NCBI GenBank assembly: GCA_965153355.1
Contig: OZ231126.1
Coordinates: 5,766,001-5,830,000, forward strand
Direction: 5' to 3'
DNA length: 64,000 nucleotides
DNA from: Flaccisagitta enflata
Taxonomy: Eukaryota; Chaetognatha; Sagittoidea; Aphragmophora
Notes under the pieces: model-generated
Told to the model about the DNA's origin: nothing
The model's input: the letters and a program-made list of their open reading frames with translations, nothing else
The model's database searches: none
Part shown: one piece after another, positions 9,874 to 21,440 of the stretch
Layout: the number at the start of each line of letters is the position of its first letter
Numbering within the stretch: position 1 is the first letter of the stretch
Translations under genes and position numbers: made by a program

Positions 9874-12800
9874 CTTAAAGCGGTGATGAGTTCTGGATCT
9901 TCGGTGAATTTGTGGGCGAGGAGATATTCTGTAAGGACGAGGTAGCCAATCTGCCAGACGAGATAAGAGACGAGCGGGAAAACGATGAAATCGGCGAGAG
10001 TAAAACGAAGCAAAGCCCCCGAAGGAGAAGTGGAGTCCATAGCACGAGACAACTCAGGGATGAAACTCCATCTGGGTTTAGGAATGGAGAGGAGGGGGGG
10101 GGGGAGAGGAGGAGAGATGAAGAAGATATATGGTGAGGGGTTAAAGAGAGACACTAAAAGGTCAATCCCGACAAATTAAGAGCAAATCCAGATCAAAAAT
10201 AGAGAATTTACTTGTTTAAAATAACTTCATCAGAAATCGCACAAATATTCTTATTTTGTGCACCTAACAAATGATACTTTTTCTCTTTCACACAATGTAG
10301 ATTAAAGACACCGATTCTTTCACAGAAAGAAGGAACAATTTTAAGATTGTACATAATGATCTCAGAATGAAGAAGGCAAACCTGGTCAAGTGCAGAGACA
10401 TGGGAGGCAACGCGTGAAGAAAGAAAGAAGTGACTTTGTCCAAAGAGTGGAACACGAGACTGTTACGCCACACGATAATGGCGCAACACAGCGGACCCAT
10501 GGCGAAGATGTAGTTGATCTGAGAGAAGATAAAGATACAGCTATTGGCTAAATGCAACACGAGGCTGTTACGCCACACAATAATGGCGCAACACAGCGGA
10601 CCCATGGCGAAGATGTAGTTGATCTGAGAGAAGATAAAGATACAGCTATTGGCTAAGTGCAACACGAGGCTGTTACGCCACACGATAATGGCGCAACACA
10701 GCGGACCCATGGCGAAGATGTAGTTGATCTGAGAGAAGATAAAGATACAGCTATTGGCTAAATGCAACACGAGGCTGTTACGCCACACGATAATGGCGCA
10801 ACACAGCGGACCCATGGCGAAGATGTAGTTGATCTGAGAGAAGATAAAGATACAGCTATTGGCTAATTGCAAACGAGGCTGTTACGCTACACGATAATCG
10901 CGCAACACAATGGACCCATGGCGAAGATGTAGTTGATCTGAGAGAAGGTAAAGATACAGCTATTGGCTAAATGCAACACGAGGCTGTTACGCCACACAAT
11001 AATGGTGCAACACAATGGACCCATGGCGAAGATGTAGTTGATCTGAGAGAAGATATAAAGATACAGCTATTGGCTAAGTGCAACACGAGACTGTTACGCC
11101 ACACGATAATGGCGCAACACAAAAGACCCATGGTGAAGATGTAGTTGATCTGAGAGAAGATAAAGATACAGCTATTTGCCAATTGCAAACAAGGCTATTA
11201 CGCCACACGATAATGGCGCAACACAACGGACCCATGGCGAAGATGTAGTTGATCTGAGAGAAGGTAAAGATACAGCTATTGGCTAAATGCAACACGAGGC
11301 TGTTACGCCACACAATAATGGTGCAACACAATGGACCCATGGCGAAGATGTAGTTGATCTGAGAGAAGATATAAAGATACAGCTATTGGCTAAGTGCAAC
11401 ACGAGACTGTTACGCCACACGATAATGGCGCAACACAACGGACCCATGGCGAAGATGTAGTTGATCTGAGAGAAGATAAAGATACAGCTATTTGCCAAAT
11501 GCAAACAAGGCTATTACGCCACACGATAATGGCGCAACACAACGGACCCATGGCGAAGATGTAGTTGATCTGAGAGAAGATAAAGATACAGCTATTGGCT
11601 AATTGCAAACGAGGCTGTTACGCCACACGATAATTGCGCAACAAACCGGACCCATGGCGAGGAAAAACGAAATGATGGCGAGTTACACAAGTTTTATGCC
11701 ACAATGATGACAAAACACAGCGCGACGCTGCGAAGATACAATTGTTCTAAAGGTAAAAGAAGTTTAGATACTATGACATGCATAGAGAGACTATTAATGG
11801 TTCTTACCTTAAACCATACGCAATTCGACGGCGCGAGGAAGTACTGAAGACAAACTGACATATTGACGTAATAGCAGAAATCGAGCATGAAGTACTGAAA
11901 CTTGTCCGCCTTGTAGGATATGTAACGCCAAGTCAACAACACCGCCATCAGCAGAAAGTAAAACGCTGGGAAATACTGGAAAAATTCAGGGAGGGAAGGA
12001 AGGGGGGAGAGAGACATTAGGGCGAAAGAGAGTTAAGGTGAAAGATAGACTGAAAGACAGATAGAAAGACAGACAAAGACAAACAGAAAGACAAACAGTG
12101 GGTCAGACAGAAAGACAGACAAAGAAAGACAGAAAGAAGGACAGATAGAAATACTGAGAGAAAGACAAAGGAAAGAGACAGAAAGATAGACCAAAAGACA
12201 GACAGACAGACAAAGAGACAGAAAGACAGACAGGAAGACCGACAGATAGACAAAAACATTACATAGTGAGTTACTCCATACAATCCTAAATTCTTAGGTG
12301 TCAAACCAGATAGCACATTCTCAGCCTGGGCCAGACAAGCGACCATGGACGACGATTCGTATGGGGAAATGAGGCACACTTGTTGGACTTATCAACTTAA
12401 TTAGATTAAGTCACTTAAGTACAGAACAGTTCAGTACTCACTGATGGCATCCGAAGAGCGATCCATTCCGATAGAACGATGACCACCACGCCCAGAGTAA
12501 ACGAAAGTTTATCGATAAACTTCACCTACGAACAAAATTTATAGGCCATCTTCAGGGCCGGTCCTCAAGTCAGTTGGTCAACATAACATTAATAGTCGCA
12601 AAAGCGTTAGACGGTCAGCGGTACCCGTGCCCTGCCTAAGTAGTAGCTGGCGCTTGAAGTTGAAGGGGAAGCAGGGCAGCGGCCTCAAAGGGGTCAACGA
12701 CCTATGCTTTCACACATGGGGAATATTCTCCTTCTCCTTCCCCCCCCCCCCCCCCAGCTTTGAGGCCCAAATTCTAGTCCTGACCCAAATCCCAGTCTTG

Positions 12801-15800
12801 TGACCCAAATCCTATCCGAAAGGCCCAAATCCTACCCTCAAGGCCCAAATCCTAGCCTGGAGGCCCAAGTCCCACAAGAGGGCCACAAGAGTTGAATTTG
12901 GGTCTCGGGACTAGAATTTGGGCCTCAAAGCTGGGGGGGAGTTTGGACGGTTGAAGGAAGAGGAGGAGAAGAAGGAGAAAATTCCCCACAAGTGTGAAAG
13001 CATAGATCATCAACCCTTTCGGCCCGTTGCCCAAAAATGATACATTTTGTAGGCAATCTGGATATCTCAGCTGCTGGCGTGTAAACCCAACATATTTTTG
13101 TTTCTTTTCGAACAAAAAACCCCACCTACCAGGAGAGTGTCCTGAATCTATGGCCTTCCTACAAGGAAGTCTTGTTCATTTGAAAAACCATACGGTCACC
13201 TCTTTCTGTCCTCACCTTTTTCTGTCCTCACCTCTTTCAGTCCTCACCTGCGGAGTTTCTTTCAAGTGATCGCGAATCCGTTTGTCAGGATCGCCGGTGA
13301 CAACTTTGCGCCACTTCCGCTTCGATTTGTCCGTCGCCCGTGACAATAACCTAACATCAATATCATGACAAAAACTAAACAATGTATCGTGACAACTAAA
13401 TCCTTCATTTAACATTGTCAGTGGTATTTTCCTAACATAAATATCATCATACAATTCATGACAAATGAAATGAAACGTTAATAATAAAAGCGCTCCGTCA
13501 CAACGTTGTCTGTCACCCGTGAGAACAAATCTAACAACAACAACAACATTGTCACTTTAAACAACAACTTACCATAACAAACGATATAGAGCTCTGTTTA
13601 CAGCAACATTGTCTGTATTTATCTACCATCACAAACGACAAAGTGCTCCCTTCAACAACAATGGCAAATATTAAAAGCAACAATGCATTCTAAAAACATT
13701 CATGTCGAATGGATCCTATTGTTGACGCACCTGGAGCTCCTGTCTTTAAGACTGTCAAGATGCAAACTTTTGATTGTTTTTTCCAGAATGAGTCGCCCAT
13801 CCTGAGAAATCCTTGAGGGAGGGAACAATAAATCACATGAACTGTATCAACTTACATGTCAAGCTTAAAGGTCATAGGTGGATACTTGGCCTGGTACGAG
13901 ATTCTTTATGCAAGATAAATAATGAGCGTATTCGCGCGTTTTCTAACTACGCAGTTGCCGGGAAAAACTCAATTTATTTCAGAAATTTCCAGAAATCCAG
14001 TTGGAATTTTAGCGTTATCACGCATTTGAGTATCATCACAAAATGATCAGACCCTTGTTTGCCTAATGAGTGCCACCTTCATCGTATCTTCATCGCACCA
14101 GATATGAATTGTGTGCGGTAACGTATATAAAAAAACTATATATGCGATTGCAACATCACCCTGTTCTCGATTATACTTTGAGAAAATTCGAAAACTTACA
14201 CGCAATGAAACCTATAATCATTGTTGAAATAAAAGCAAAAGCATGGGAGTAGCCGAAATCATCATATTGGAGTCATGATCGTTGAGTCAACTGTTAAAAG
14301 AATTCTAGATGGTGGCTTGATGCTGTCTTTGCATCCTCAACCGAACCTCGTTTTCCGTGTGTGATCAATATTGCCGAACTAATGCCGGCTTGGAACAGCA
14401 CTTTCAATCATTCAATTCATGCCACAAATCAGATTTCAACTATGACAACCGATCTGAGGCTTGACAACTGAAACGTCATCTTACCCTGCTTTCAAAAGCA
14501 AGTGTTACCAGCAAAATCTTTATTGCATCTCAAGTATTTATTTTTGGAAATTCAGATTGGATTTGCCAAAAAGCATATAACCTACCATTTGTTCATGCAA
14601 AATTTCAAAGGACTAGCTCAAGCCGTATGTCTTCCACATGATTTTGAATGAAAGTGAGATATTCTCCATAAGAGCATTTTTTAAGAATAGATTAACTGAC
14701 ACTGTGACTTAAAATCATCGTCATTTCTTAACGAATCAAGCAAAAATGGCCAGATTTGTCTTGAAAAAAGGATATTAGTCTCAGTTTACGTATTTCTGTG
14801 GAAAAATACCAAATCATTGAAATTTAAGAGGATAATCTAGGTTTTCTTTTGATTTTTTGAAGTTTGAGCAGGTTTCAAATGCATTTAAGGACCAAAATTT
14901 CTTATAAAATGGTGAAAAACTAAGGTGATACAAATTAAGTGTCAATTATTGACTATACATGACTTATTTGGTCATTCAAGCTCATAATGTGAAATGTTAA
15001 TGAAGGTTCCTAGGTGCAAAATCTCTCAAAAATGTGTTTTTTATGCAAATTTTGCTTAAATTTCACCAAATTTCAAAAACATGTGGACGATAAACCGCTA
15101 GACCCATCATGATGAAATTTTGCATGAAAAAATGGTAGGTTATGTGCTTTTAGACAAAACCAACCAGATTTTCTAAAAATGAATACTGTATGCACAATGA
15201 AGTTTTTACTGGTAACACTTGCTTTTGAAAGCAGGGTAGCAGAAGCCTTCCCGATTACTAACCGATACTGGAGAATCCTGTTGTTGTCGACGACGGCGTG
15301 GAAAACCCGACCTTGAAGCTGCTTCAATTTTTCCCCGGCCAAATCGATGATGCCTCCCTTTCCACGAAGCGTCAACCTGCAACGCATTCAATGAATGAAT
15401 AAACACATTCGATGAATAAATGAACACATTCCGTTATCGAGAATGATATCACGAAAGATTGCAAAATAAAATTCTTTTATCCTTTTCCATCCTCTCTGTC
15501 TCCCTCGCTTGACTTTCCTTCAGTACAGGCGTCTGTCCGACCATTTGTCTTTCTGCCACTCAATTTCTTACTCTCAGTCAGTTTTTGTCGGATAGTTTCT
15601 ATATGTCTGTCCTGCTGTCCGTCTGTCTTTCTGTCGGTCTTCCTATCTGTCTTTCGCTATCCTTTACTATCTGCTATCTGCCATCTGCTCTATCAGCCTT
15701 TCTCTCTTTCTCCCTTTCTGAGTGCCTTCTCCCTCTCTCTGTCTTTCTCTGTTATCCTGTCTGTCTTTCCGCTCTACCTCCCCCCTCCCCCCTGGCCACT

Positions 15801-15877
15801 CACCCTGCTTCCCCGTGAACGGTAAGAACAGGATCATCGACGGAAGACCCAAATTCCGATGACGCTTCCGCTTCCAT
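9874..15877 (-). CDS. GPC1: Glycerophosphocholine acyltransferase 1-like (DUF2838 family), 3'-partial, 7 exons
   Basis: Predicted multi-pass membrane enzyme that acylates glycerophosphocholine to lyso-PC in phosphatidylcholine remodelling (known for yeast Gpc1/YGR149W; not glypican-1). Exons on the minus strand, 5' to 3': 15877-15804, 15376-15263, 13350-13248, 12525-12442, 11975-11808, 10518-10382, 10071-9874. All junctions agree in phase and all but the last donor are GT/AG (for example TGGTTTAAG|GTAAGA and TTTTTCCAG|TATTTC). Together they encode about 292 residues. Hallmarks are DKLSFTLGVVVIVLSEW (exon 4), FQYFMLDFCYYVN (exon 5), WRNSLVFHSLDKVTS (exon 6, the family signature) and LLRFTLADFIVFPLVSYLVW with TEDPELITALR (exon 7). 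At least five hydrophobic segments are visible. The start ATG at 15877 (MEAEASSEF) is a choice: the open frame extends upstream through a repeat to about 16100. The C-terminal part expected after TALR was not found. The gene carries an amplified exon 6 acceptor and a defective-looking exon 7 donor. The family call is strong; the exact substrate is inferred. Confidence 0.86.
10440..11660 (-). repeat. Tandem array of about 11 copies of exon 6 with its 3' splice acceptor
   Basis: A unit of about 105 bp (104-107) is repeated eleven times plus a truncated copy at about 11650. Each unit contains, in gene orientation, a pyrimidine-rich acceptor (CTTCTCTCAG|ATCAACTAC) and the first 24 or so codons of exon 6 (INYIFAMGPLCCAIIVWRNS). 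Only the copy at 10440-10518 runs on into HSLDKVTS and the authentic exon end. The four gene-distal copies (10440-10872) are exactly 105 bp and stay in one open frame, so skipping acceptors would add 35-residue blocks containing an extra hydrophobic segment. Copies further upstream carry 1-2 base indels that break frame. All eleven keep the CAG acceptor. Confidence 0.93.
12590..13045 (-). mobile_element. GGGCAGCGGCC-family element (family 2) in an intron
   Basis: Inverted ends: minus-strand 5' GGGCAACGGGCCGAAAGGG then TATGCTTTCACAC; 3' GTGTGAAAGCATAGG, GACCCCTTTGAGGCCGCTG, CCCTGC ... GCAGGGCACGGGTACCGCTG. The body is a minisatellite of GAGGCCCAAATCCTA type. Lies between exons 3 and 4 of the acyltransferase. 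Confidence 0.72.
14484..15236. mobile_element. MITE with about 150-bp inverted repeats and TA target
   Basis: CCCTGCTTTCAAAAGCAAGT ... ACTTGCTTTTGAAAGCAGGG, both ends flanked by TA. Arms diverge inward. 753 bp, non-coding, inside intron 2 of the acyltransferase gene and only 27 bp from the exon 2 donor. Confidence 0.75.
15430..15797. other. Intron sequence, CT-rich
   Basis: Pyrimidine-rich with imperfect CTGTCTGTCTTTC runs; no exon or element recognised. Confidence 0.5.
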
Positions 15878-16100
15878 CACGGCCCAAATGGAGGATTCGC
15901 CAAAAACGTCAGTTCCTTCACTCGACGCGACCCACGCGACGTCACACTCAACGCGACCGACGTCCGACGTAACACTATCGACGTCTAACGTAACGCAACC
16001 GACGTCACACTGAACGCGACCGACGTCCCACGTAACACTATCGACGTCCAACGTAACAGGACCGACGCGACGTCCCACGCAGCGAGACGAACGTCCCTAC
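15878..16100 (-). repeat. ACGTC-rich degenerate tandem repeat upstream of acyltransferase start
   Basis: Degenerate units of roughly 20-25 bp built on GACGTCGGTCGCGTTAC and GACGTCGATAGTG lie between about 15930 and 16130. They are in frame with the first acyltransferase exon (DVGRV and DVDSV repeats in translation). They could be coding, 5' UTR, or exon derived from a repeat. An in-frame TAG lies just upstream of about 16100, so a coding extension would need an acceptor there (CTTAGTAG|GG is possible but weak). Confidence 0.5.
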
Positions 16101-16134
16101 TAAGTCGACAGACGTCCCGCGTAACGCGATCACG

Positions 16135-16975
16135 TCATAACAAATGCAGAGTTAGTTTCTGAAGATCGTTACTGATAACCGTCCTGACAACACCGATCGT
16201 TTCATTCGTTGACGTGTAATTCAGCTGGCTTTCACTGTGGTCCCCTAGGTGACCCAAAAATGTCTCAGAGTTGTCCAAGAGCTGTTCCAGCAACTCAACG
16301 GAGTTTCTAGCCCGAAAGGCAACTAAAAACAAGCTGATGCTATCGTTACGCGGGGAGATAAATCCCAAATAGGCCAGGAGGATTAAAAAGAAAGAGAAAA
16401 TTTATCAAATTATCAACAAAAAAAAAAAAAGAATCATCAAATTATCAAAAAATAACAAAGCCCCAGGCAAACAAATTTTTCCCAGTGAGTCATGATAAGA
16501 CTGACAAAATAGCAAAATTGATGCATCATAAAAACTAGAGGCCAACCGCCAGAGGAACCAAAAATTCCTTTCAGATAACTTTTTTTATCAGACAAAAGCT
16601 CAATATAGGGTCATCAATCTCAACTGAAAAAAAGTATCAAGCCTCAATGCTTCATTTTCATAATCTGAATTTATCTTTCTCTTAAATTACTATGTTTGAT
16701 ATTCTTTGTGTAAAAATTTCATTGGTCTGGGTTAAATAGTTTGTCTACAGCCTCAGTTTAAAGTTATTTTTGTAATATAGCAGAAGTAGAATTAAAACAA
16801 GGATCTTTTTCTACAGTACTCTCATTTCTAAACCGTTAGAGCTACAAATACCAGATTGGTCTCAAATAAAATATAGTTTGATGAGGTTTTTCATATTTTT
16901 GTTGATTGGTGTCCTTGAAATCAATTTTTTTGACTTAATTCCTTTGATTTATGGATTTTTCAGTAAAAAGTGTAG
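16135..16975. other. Unassigned region upstream of the acyltransferase
   Basis: Contains a 77-codon minus-strand frame (16135-16368; VELLEQLLDNSETFLGHLGD) that reads like protein but has no convincing splice sites or match to the acyltransferase family. The rest is AT-rich with no recognised feature. Confidence 0.3.
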
Positions 16976-17245
16976 CAAATAAATTCGGAAAAAATTTCTA
17001 AGACGATACAGATCTTTTGTTTATTTCGGGTTTCCCCGCTTGGGCGAAGCTTTAATTCAAGTAGATTCAGGCTGAAATGTATAAGACCCAGCCCTCACCT
17101 AGCCCTAACGCTAGCCCTAACCCTAACCCTAACCCTAAAACCACCCCCGACCCCAACCTTAACCCTAACCCTATCCCTAACCCTAAATAAAAAAACCGCT
17201 TAGAAAGTCAGTAAAACAAAAGACATCACCGAATTCGAAAACAGC
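16975..17245 (+). mobile_element. Repeat element carrying an internal telomere-like array (copy 1)
   Basis: Shares flanks with 60955-61205 on both sides of the CCCTAA tract: ATACAGATCTTTTGTTT, TTGGGCGAAGCTTTAATTC and AAACAAAAGACATCACCGAA. So the telomere-like DNA moves as part of a repeat. Confidence 0.75.
17098..17189 (+). repeat. Interstitial telomere-type repeat (CCCTAA)n
   Basis: Runs of CCCTAACCCTAA with variants CCCTAACGCTAG and CCTTAACCCTAT. Imperfect, so an internal relic and not a chromosome end. Confidence 0.9.
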
Positions 17246-18574
17246 ACCATAAATTCATTTCTATTTTCCTCTTTTTGATAGCTAACACTGTATAAAATTG
17301 TCTTTCATTCGAGATCAATCTGGCATTTGTAGCTTAAGCCATTTAGAAATAAAACTAATACAGCTGGCGGACCTTAAATCTGTTGGAATTAGCGGGGCCC
17401 CTCTTGATTTTGTTGATTTCAACAGTTTCAACAGGATATCTACTATAGTTTATATAGTAAGAGATATATATTACAATTTTACTCAAAATACGTCATCTTC
17501 GATTTTTTTCATTTTTTGCCCATTAAGGGCCCTAAGTGAGCCGACTTTGGTGGAACATTAATCTCAGATACTCCCCGCCCCTAAGGGGCCCAAAATTGGG
17601 GCAAAAAAGATTTTACGTTAATTCCGTTGATTTTAGCGGGAGCAGGGTCACTTTTTATATGACCATGCTAAAATCGCTGATTTTAACGGGTTTAACGCAG
17701 AAATCCCCTTTTTTGGCCCTACACATGATAATTAGACCTCATGAGACCCTCTATGGTAACAACAAAGAGCAAGTGAGCACACATGAGCAGGCATGAGCAA
17801 GCATGAGCAACAATGCTAAATCCGCTGAATTCAACGGGTTTAACTTCAAAATCCCCTATTTTGCTCCTCCTCTTGCTCATTTGAATTTTGACAACATGAG
17901 ACCCTCTCTGGTGACTATAAAGAGCAAGTGAGCACACATGAGCAAGCAGGAGCAAGAATGCTAATCCCGCTGATTTTAACGGGTTCAACACAAAAGTCCC
18001 CTATTTGGCCCTCCATATGCTTATTAAACATCATGAGACCCTCAATGGTGACAAAAAAGAGCAAGTAAGCACACATGAGCAAGCATGAGGAAGAATGCTA
18101 AATCCGCTGATTTTAACAGGTTTAACATCAAAATCCCCTGATTGGTCCTCCACATGCTTTCCTGACATCATGATACCCTCTATGGTGACAATAAAGAGTA
18201 AGCGAGCACTCATGAGCAAGCATGAGCAAGCATGCTAAATCTGCTGATTTTAACAGGTTTAACATAAAAATCCCCTATTTTGGTCCTCCTTATGCTGCTT
18301 TGACATCGAGAGACCCTCTATGGTGACAAAAAAAATCTCTCTCTCACTTCAAAATCAACACCATGCTGGTTCAAGTCTTTTTTGATTTTTCTCAGCTCAC
18401 ATCTCAATTTTGAATGCGACAACAATACAACTAAATATGGAAGGGATATATGATGGAATTCAATAAAAATCCTGAAATTGCACTGTTTGTATCAGGTATT
18501 TCTTCTAATAGCTGACGAGTGCTGATACCATCCTAAGCATGTCTGCCCACTTCTCTTCTGTCCTTGTTTTGTCT

Positions 18575-19440
18575 TCTTCTTCTTTTTGGGCAGCGGCCCC
18601 AAAGGAGACGAAGTCCTGTAGAACACAGGGGACTTTCGTTGGTTCCTTCGCTTGTCCGTTTGTCCCCCCCAGGCCCTCTCAAGCCTGAAATCTGCCCTTT
18701 TGGGCAGCGGCCCCGAAGGGGACGAAGTCCTGTAGAACACAGGGGGACTTTCGTTCGTCTGTTCGTTCGTTTGTTCGTTCGTCCGTCTGTTTGTCCCCCC
18801 TATCAGGCTCCTCAGGCCTCAAATCTGGCCTCTGAGACCTCAAATCTGGCCTCTCAGACCCCAAATCTGGCCTCTCAGGCCTCAAATCCGGGCTCTCTGG
18901 CCTCAAATCCAGCTTCTCAGGCCTCAAATCAAGCCTCTCAGGCCTCTAATCAAGCCTCTCAGGCCTTAAAACCGGCCTCTCAGGCCTCAAACCTGGCCTC
19001 TCAGGCCTCAAATTAAGCTTCTTAGGCCTCAAATTCAAATCCTCAGGCCTCAAGCCTGGCCTCTCAGGCCTCAAACTAGGCCTCTCAGGCCTCAAATCAG
19101 CTATCTAAGCCTCAATTTATTGCTCTCAGGCTTCAAATCAGTCCTCTGACCTTTCAAGCCTTAATCCAGCTCTCTTAAGCCTCAAGTCAGCCCTCCCATC
19201 TTCCAATTGGCAGCAGCCTTCCTAGACCTCAGTTTAGGCTCTAGAGGGCCTTCAGTCAGCCCTCTATTGCATCTCATTCACTTCTGCAGGCAGGACGAAC
19301 GAAAGTCCCCCTGTGTTCTACAGGACTTCATCCCCTTTGGGGCCGCTGCCCTGCTTCCCCTCACTCCAATTCACAATCACTCAAAGCAGGGCAACGGGAA
19401 TCGCTGACCACATATTATCCTTAGGCGACCTGTTAGGCCT
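18575..19440 (+). mobile_element. Family 2 hairpin element (GGGCAGCGGCCCC), composite
   Basis: 5' start GGGCAGCGGCCCCAAAGGAG with stem GGAC-GAA-GTCC and CTGTAGAACACAGGGG. A second 5' start at about 18700 is nested inside. GTTCGTTCG/GTCC repeat, then a minisatellite of CAGGCCTCAAATCTGGCCTCT type (18800-19200). 3' end is the inverse of the start, then CCCTGC ... GCAGGGCAACGGGAATCGCTG. Confidence 0.75.
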
Positions 19441-19795
19441 AAAATCTGCCTTCTCAGGCCTGAAATCTGCCCTCTCAGGCCTTGAATCTGCCCTCTCAGG
19501 CCTGAAATTTACCCTTTCAGATCTGAAACCTGTCCTCTCAGGCCTTGAATCTGCCTTCTCAGCCCTGAAATCTGCCCTTTCAGTTTCAAGGCCTAAGAGG
19601 GCAGATTTCAGGCCTGAGAGGGTCTGGGGGGTCGGACAGACGGACAGACAAACGAACGAAGGTCCCCTGTGTTCTACAGGACTTCGTCCCCTTCGGGGCC
19701 GCTGCCCTGCCTCTCATTTCAATTTACAATTATGCAAAGCAGGGCAATGGGTATCGCTGACCATGTATTGCCCTTGGGCGACCTGTTCTTTTTGG
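19440..19795 (+). mobile_element. Family 2 element, second copy
   Basis: Body of TCAGGCCTGAAATCTGCCCT repeats, (GACG/GACA)n, then CCCTGTGTTCTACAGGACTT, CGGGGCCGCTGCCCTGC and GCAGGGCAATGGGTATCGCTG. Confidence 0.65.
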
Positions 19796-20445
19796 GCAGC
19801 TGCCCCAAAGGGCCGATGTCCTGTAGGACACAGGGGTGAATTTCCACACGTCCGTCCCTCCGTTTGTACTAGGGATGTGGAAGCGGTCGATTTTAGTGCC
19901 GCTTCCACCACTTCCGCTTCCGCTTCCATTTTCTAAAACAAGTACTAGTAGCTATCCCATCCTCCAAAACGGAAGCGGTCAATCGCTTCCACATCCCTAG
20001 TCCGTACATACGTCCCCCCCCCCGTAAGCTTCCCAAGCCTAAAATTCCCATTGAATAACATGGAAAATTTACAAAATGCAAACTTCCCATTGAATAACAT
20101 GGAAAATTTACAAAATGCAAACTTCCAATTGAATAACATGGAAAATTAACAAAAAAGCAAAAAATGCATGTTTCCCATTGAATAACATAGAAAATTGATA
20201 AAAACTGAAAAAAATGTTAAATTCCTATTGAATAATATGGCAAATTGACAAGAAATTGAAAAAATGCAAAGTTCTCATTGAATATTATGGATAATTGCTC
20301 AGGACGTATAGAAATTCACCCTTGTGTCCTACAGGATATCGGCCCTTTGGGGCCGCTGCCCTGCTCTCACTCCACTTCTTCAGCTAATCACTCCAAGCAG
20401 GGCATCGGGTACCGCTGACCATGTGCGATCCTTGGATGACTTGTT
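19795..20445 (+). mobile_element. Family 2 element, third copy
   Basis: Starts GGGCAGCTGCCCCAAAGGGC, CGATGTCCTGTAGGACACAG. The body holds a small hAT-like MITE and a repeat of CCATTGAATAACATGGAAAA type (20045-20290). Ends GGGGCCGCTGCCCTGC ... GCAGGGCATCGGGTACCGCTG. Confidence 0.7.
19869..20000. mobile_element. Short MITE (hAT-like)
   Basis: TAGGGATGTGGAAGCGGTCG ... CGCTTCCACATCCCTA. Flanks GTTTGTAC / GTCCGTAC agree at 6 of 8 positions, as in an aged 8-bp duplication. Confidence 0.6.
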
Positions 20446-20474
20446 CTTTTTCTTTTTTTTTCTTTTACTCTTTT

Positions 20475-20860
20475 TTGGGCAGCGGCTCCGAAGGGGTCGA
20501 TGACCTATGCTTCCACACGGGAATTTTCTCCTTCTCCTCCTCCTTCTCTGTAACCCCCCCCCACCTCAAGGCCCATTTCTCAGCCTCAAAGCCCATATCC
20601 CAGCCTTGAGGCCCAAATCCCAGTCTTGAGGTCAAAATCACAACCTTATGGCCCAAATCCCATCTTACAGCCAAACTCCTATCTTTGAGGCCCAAGGGGG
20701 AACGGAGGAGGAAGAGGAGGAGGAGGAGGAGGAGGAGGAGGAGGAGGTGGTGTGAAAGCATAGGTCATCGACCCCTTCAGGGCTGCTGCCCTGCTCCTCC
20801 TCAACTTCAGCTACAACCTACTAAGGCAGGGCACAGGTACCGCTGACCATCAAACGCTTT
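20475..20860 (+). mobile_element. Family 2 element, fourth copy
   Basis: Start GGGCAGCGGCTCCGAAGGGG with stem GGTC-GAT-GACC and TATGCTTCCACAC. Inverse end GTGTGAAAGCATAGGTCATC, GACCCCTTC. CCAGCCTTGAGGCCCAAATC minisatellite and a (GGA)n tract in the body. Confidence 0.72.
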
Positions 20861-20894
20861 TGCGACTATTTTTCTCTTTTTCCTTTTCTCTTTC

Positions 20895-21440
20895 TTTTTG
20901 GGCAGCTGCCCCAAAGGGCCAATGTCCTGTAGAACACAGGGGGGAATTTCCAGACGTCCGTTTTTCCGTCCATCCTTCCGTCTGTCCTTCCGTCCCCCCG
21001 TCACCATGAAGACCTCAAATTTGCCATCCCAGCCCTCAATTTAGCCTTCGAGGCCTCAAATCAGCCTTCCAGGCTTATAAACAGCCCCCTCAGCCTCCAA
21101 TATGCCCCCCAGACCTAAAGTCTGACCTTCAGACCTTCAATTAGCCTCTTTAGCATCAAACCAGCCCTCCATGGCTCAAATTTACCCTCAAAACCTCAAA
21201 TCTGCTCTCCAAGCCTTAATTGTGCCCTCAAGCCTTCAAATATGCCTAAAGTGGCCTAAATTAGTCATCTGAGGCCTGAAATATGCCCCCTCAGGACGCC
21301 TGGAAATTCCCCCCTATGTTCTACAAGACATCGGCCCTTTGGGGCCGCTGCCCTGCTCTCACTCCACTTCATCACTGGATCACTCCCAGCAGGGCATCGG
21401 GTACTGCTGACCATGTGCGATCCTTGGATGACTAGTTCCT
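20895..21440 (+). mobile_element. Family 2 element, fifth copy
   Basis: Start GGGCAGCTGCCCCAAAGGGC, CCGTCC-type repeat, AGGCCTCAAATCAGCCTTCC-type body. Ends TTTGGGGCCGCTGCCCTGC ... GCAGGGCATCGGGTACTGCTG. Confidence 0.72.

Noticed and set aside
16135-16368. Possible extra 5' exon of the acyltransferase
   Set aside because: The sequence looks protein-like, but I found no convincing acceptor and donor in a phase that joins exon 1.
17098-17189. Chromosome end
   Set aside because: The CCCTAA tract is short, imperfect, internal and shared with another element copy.
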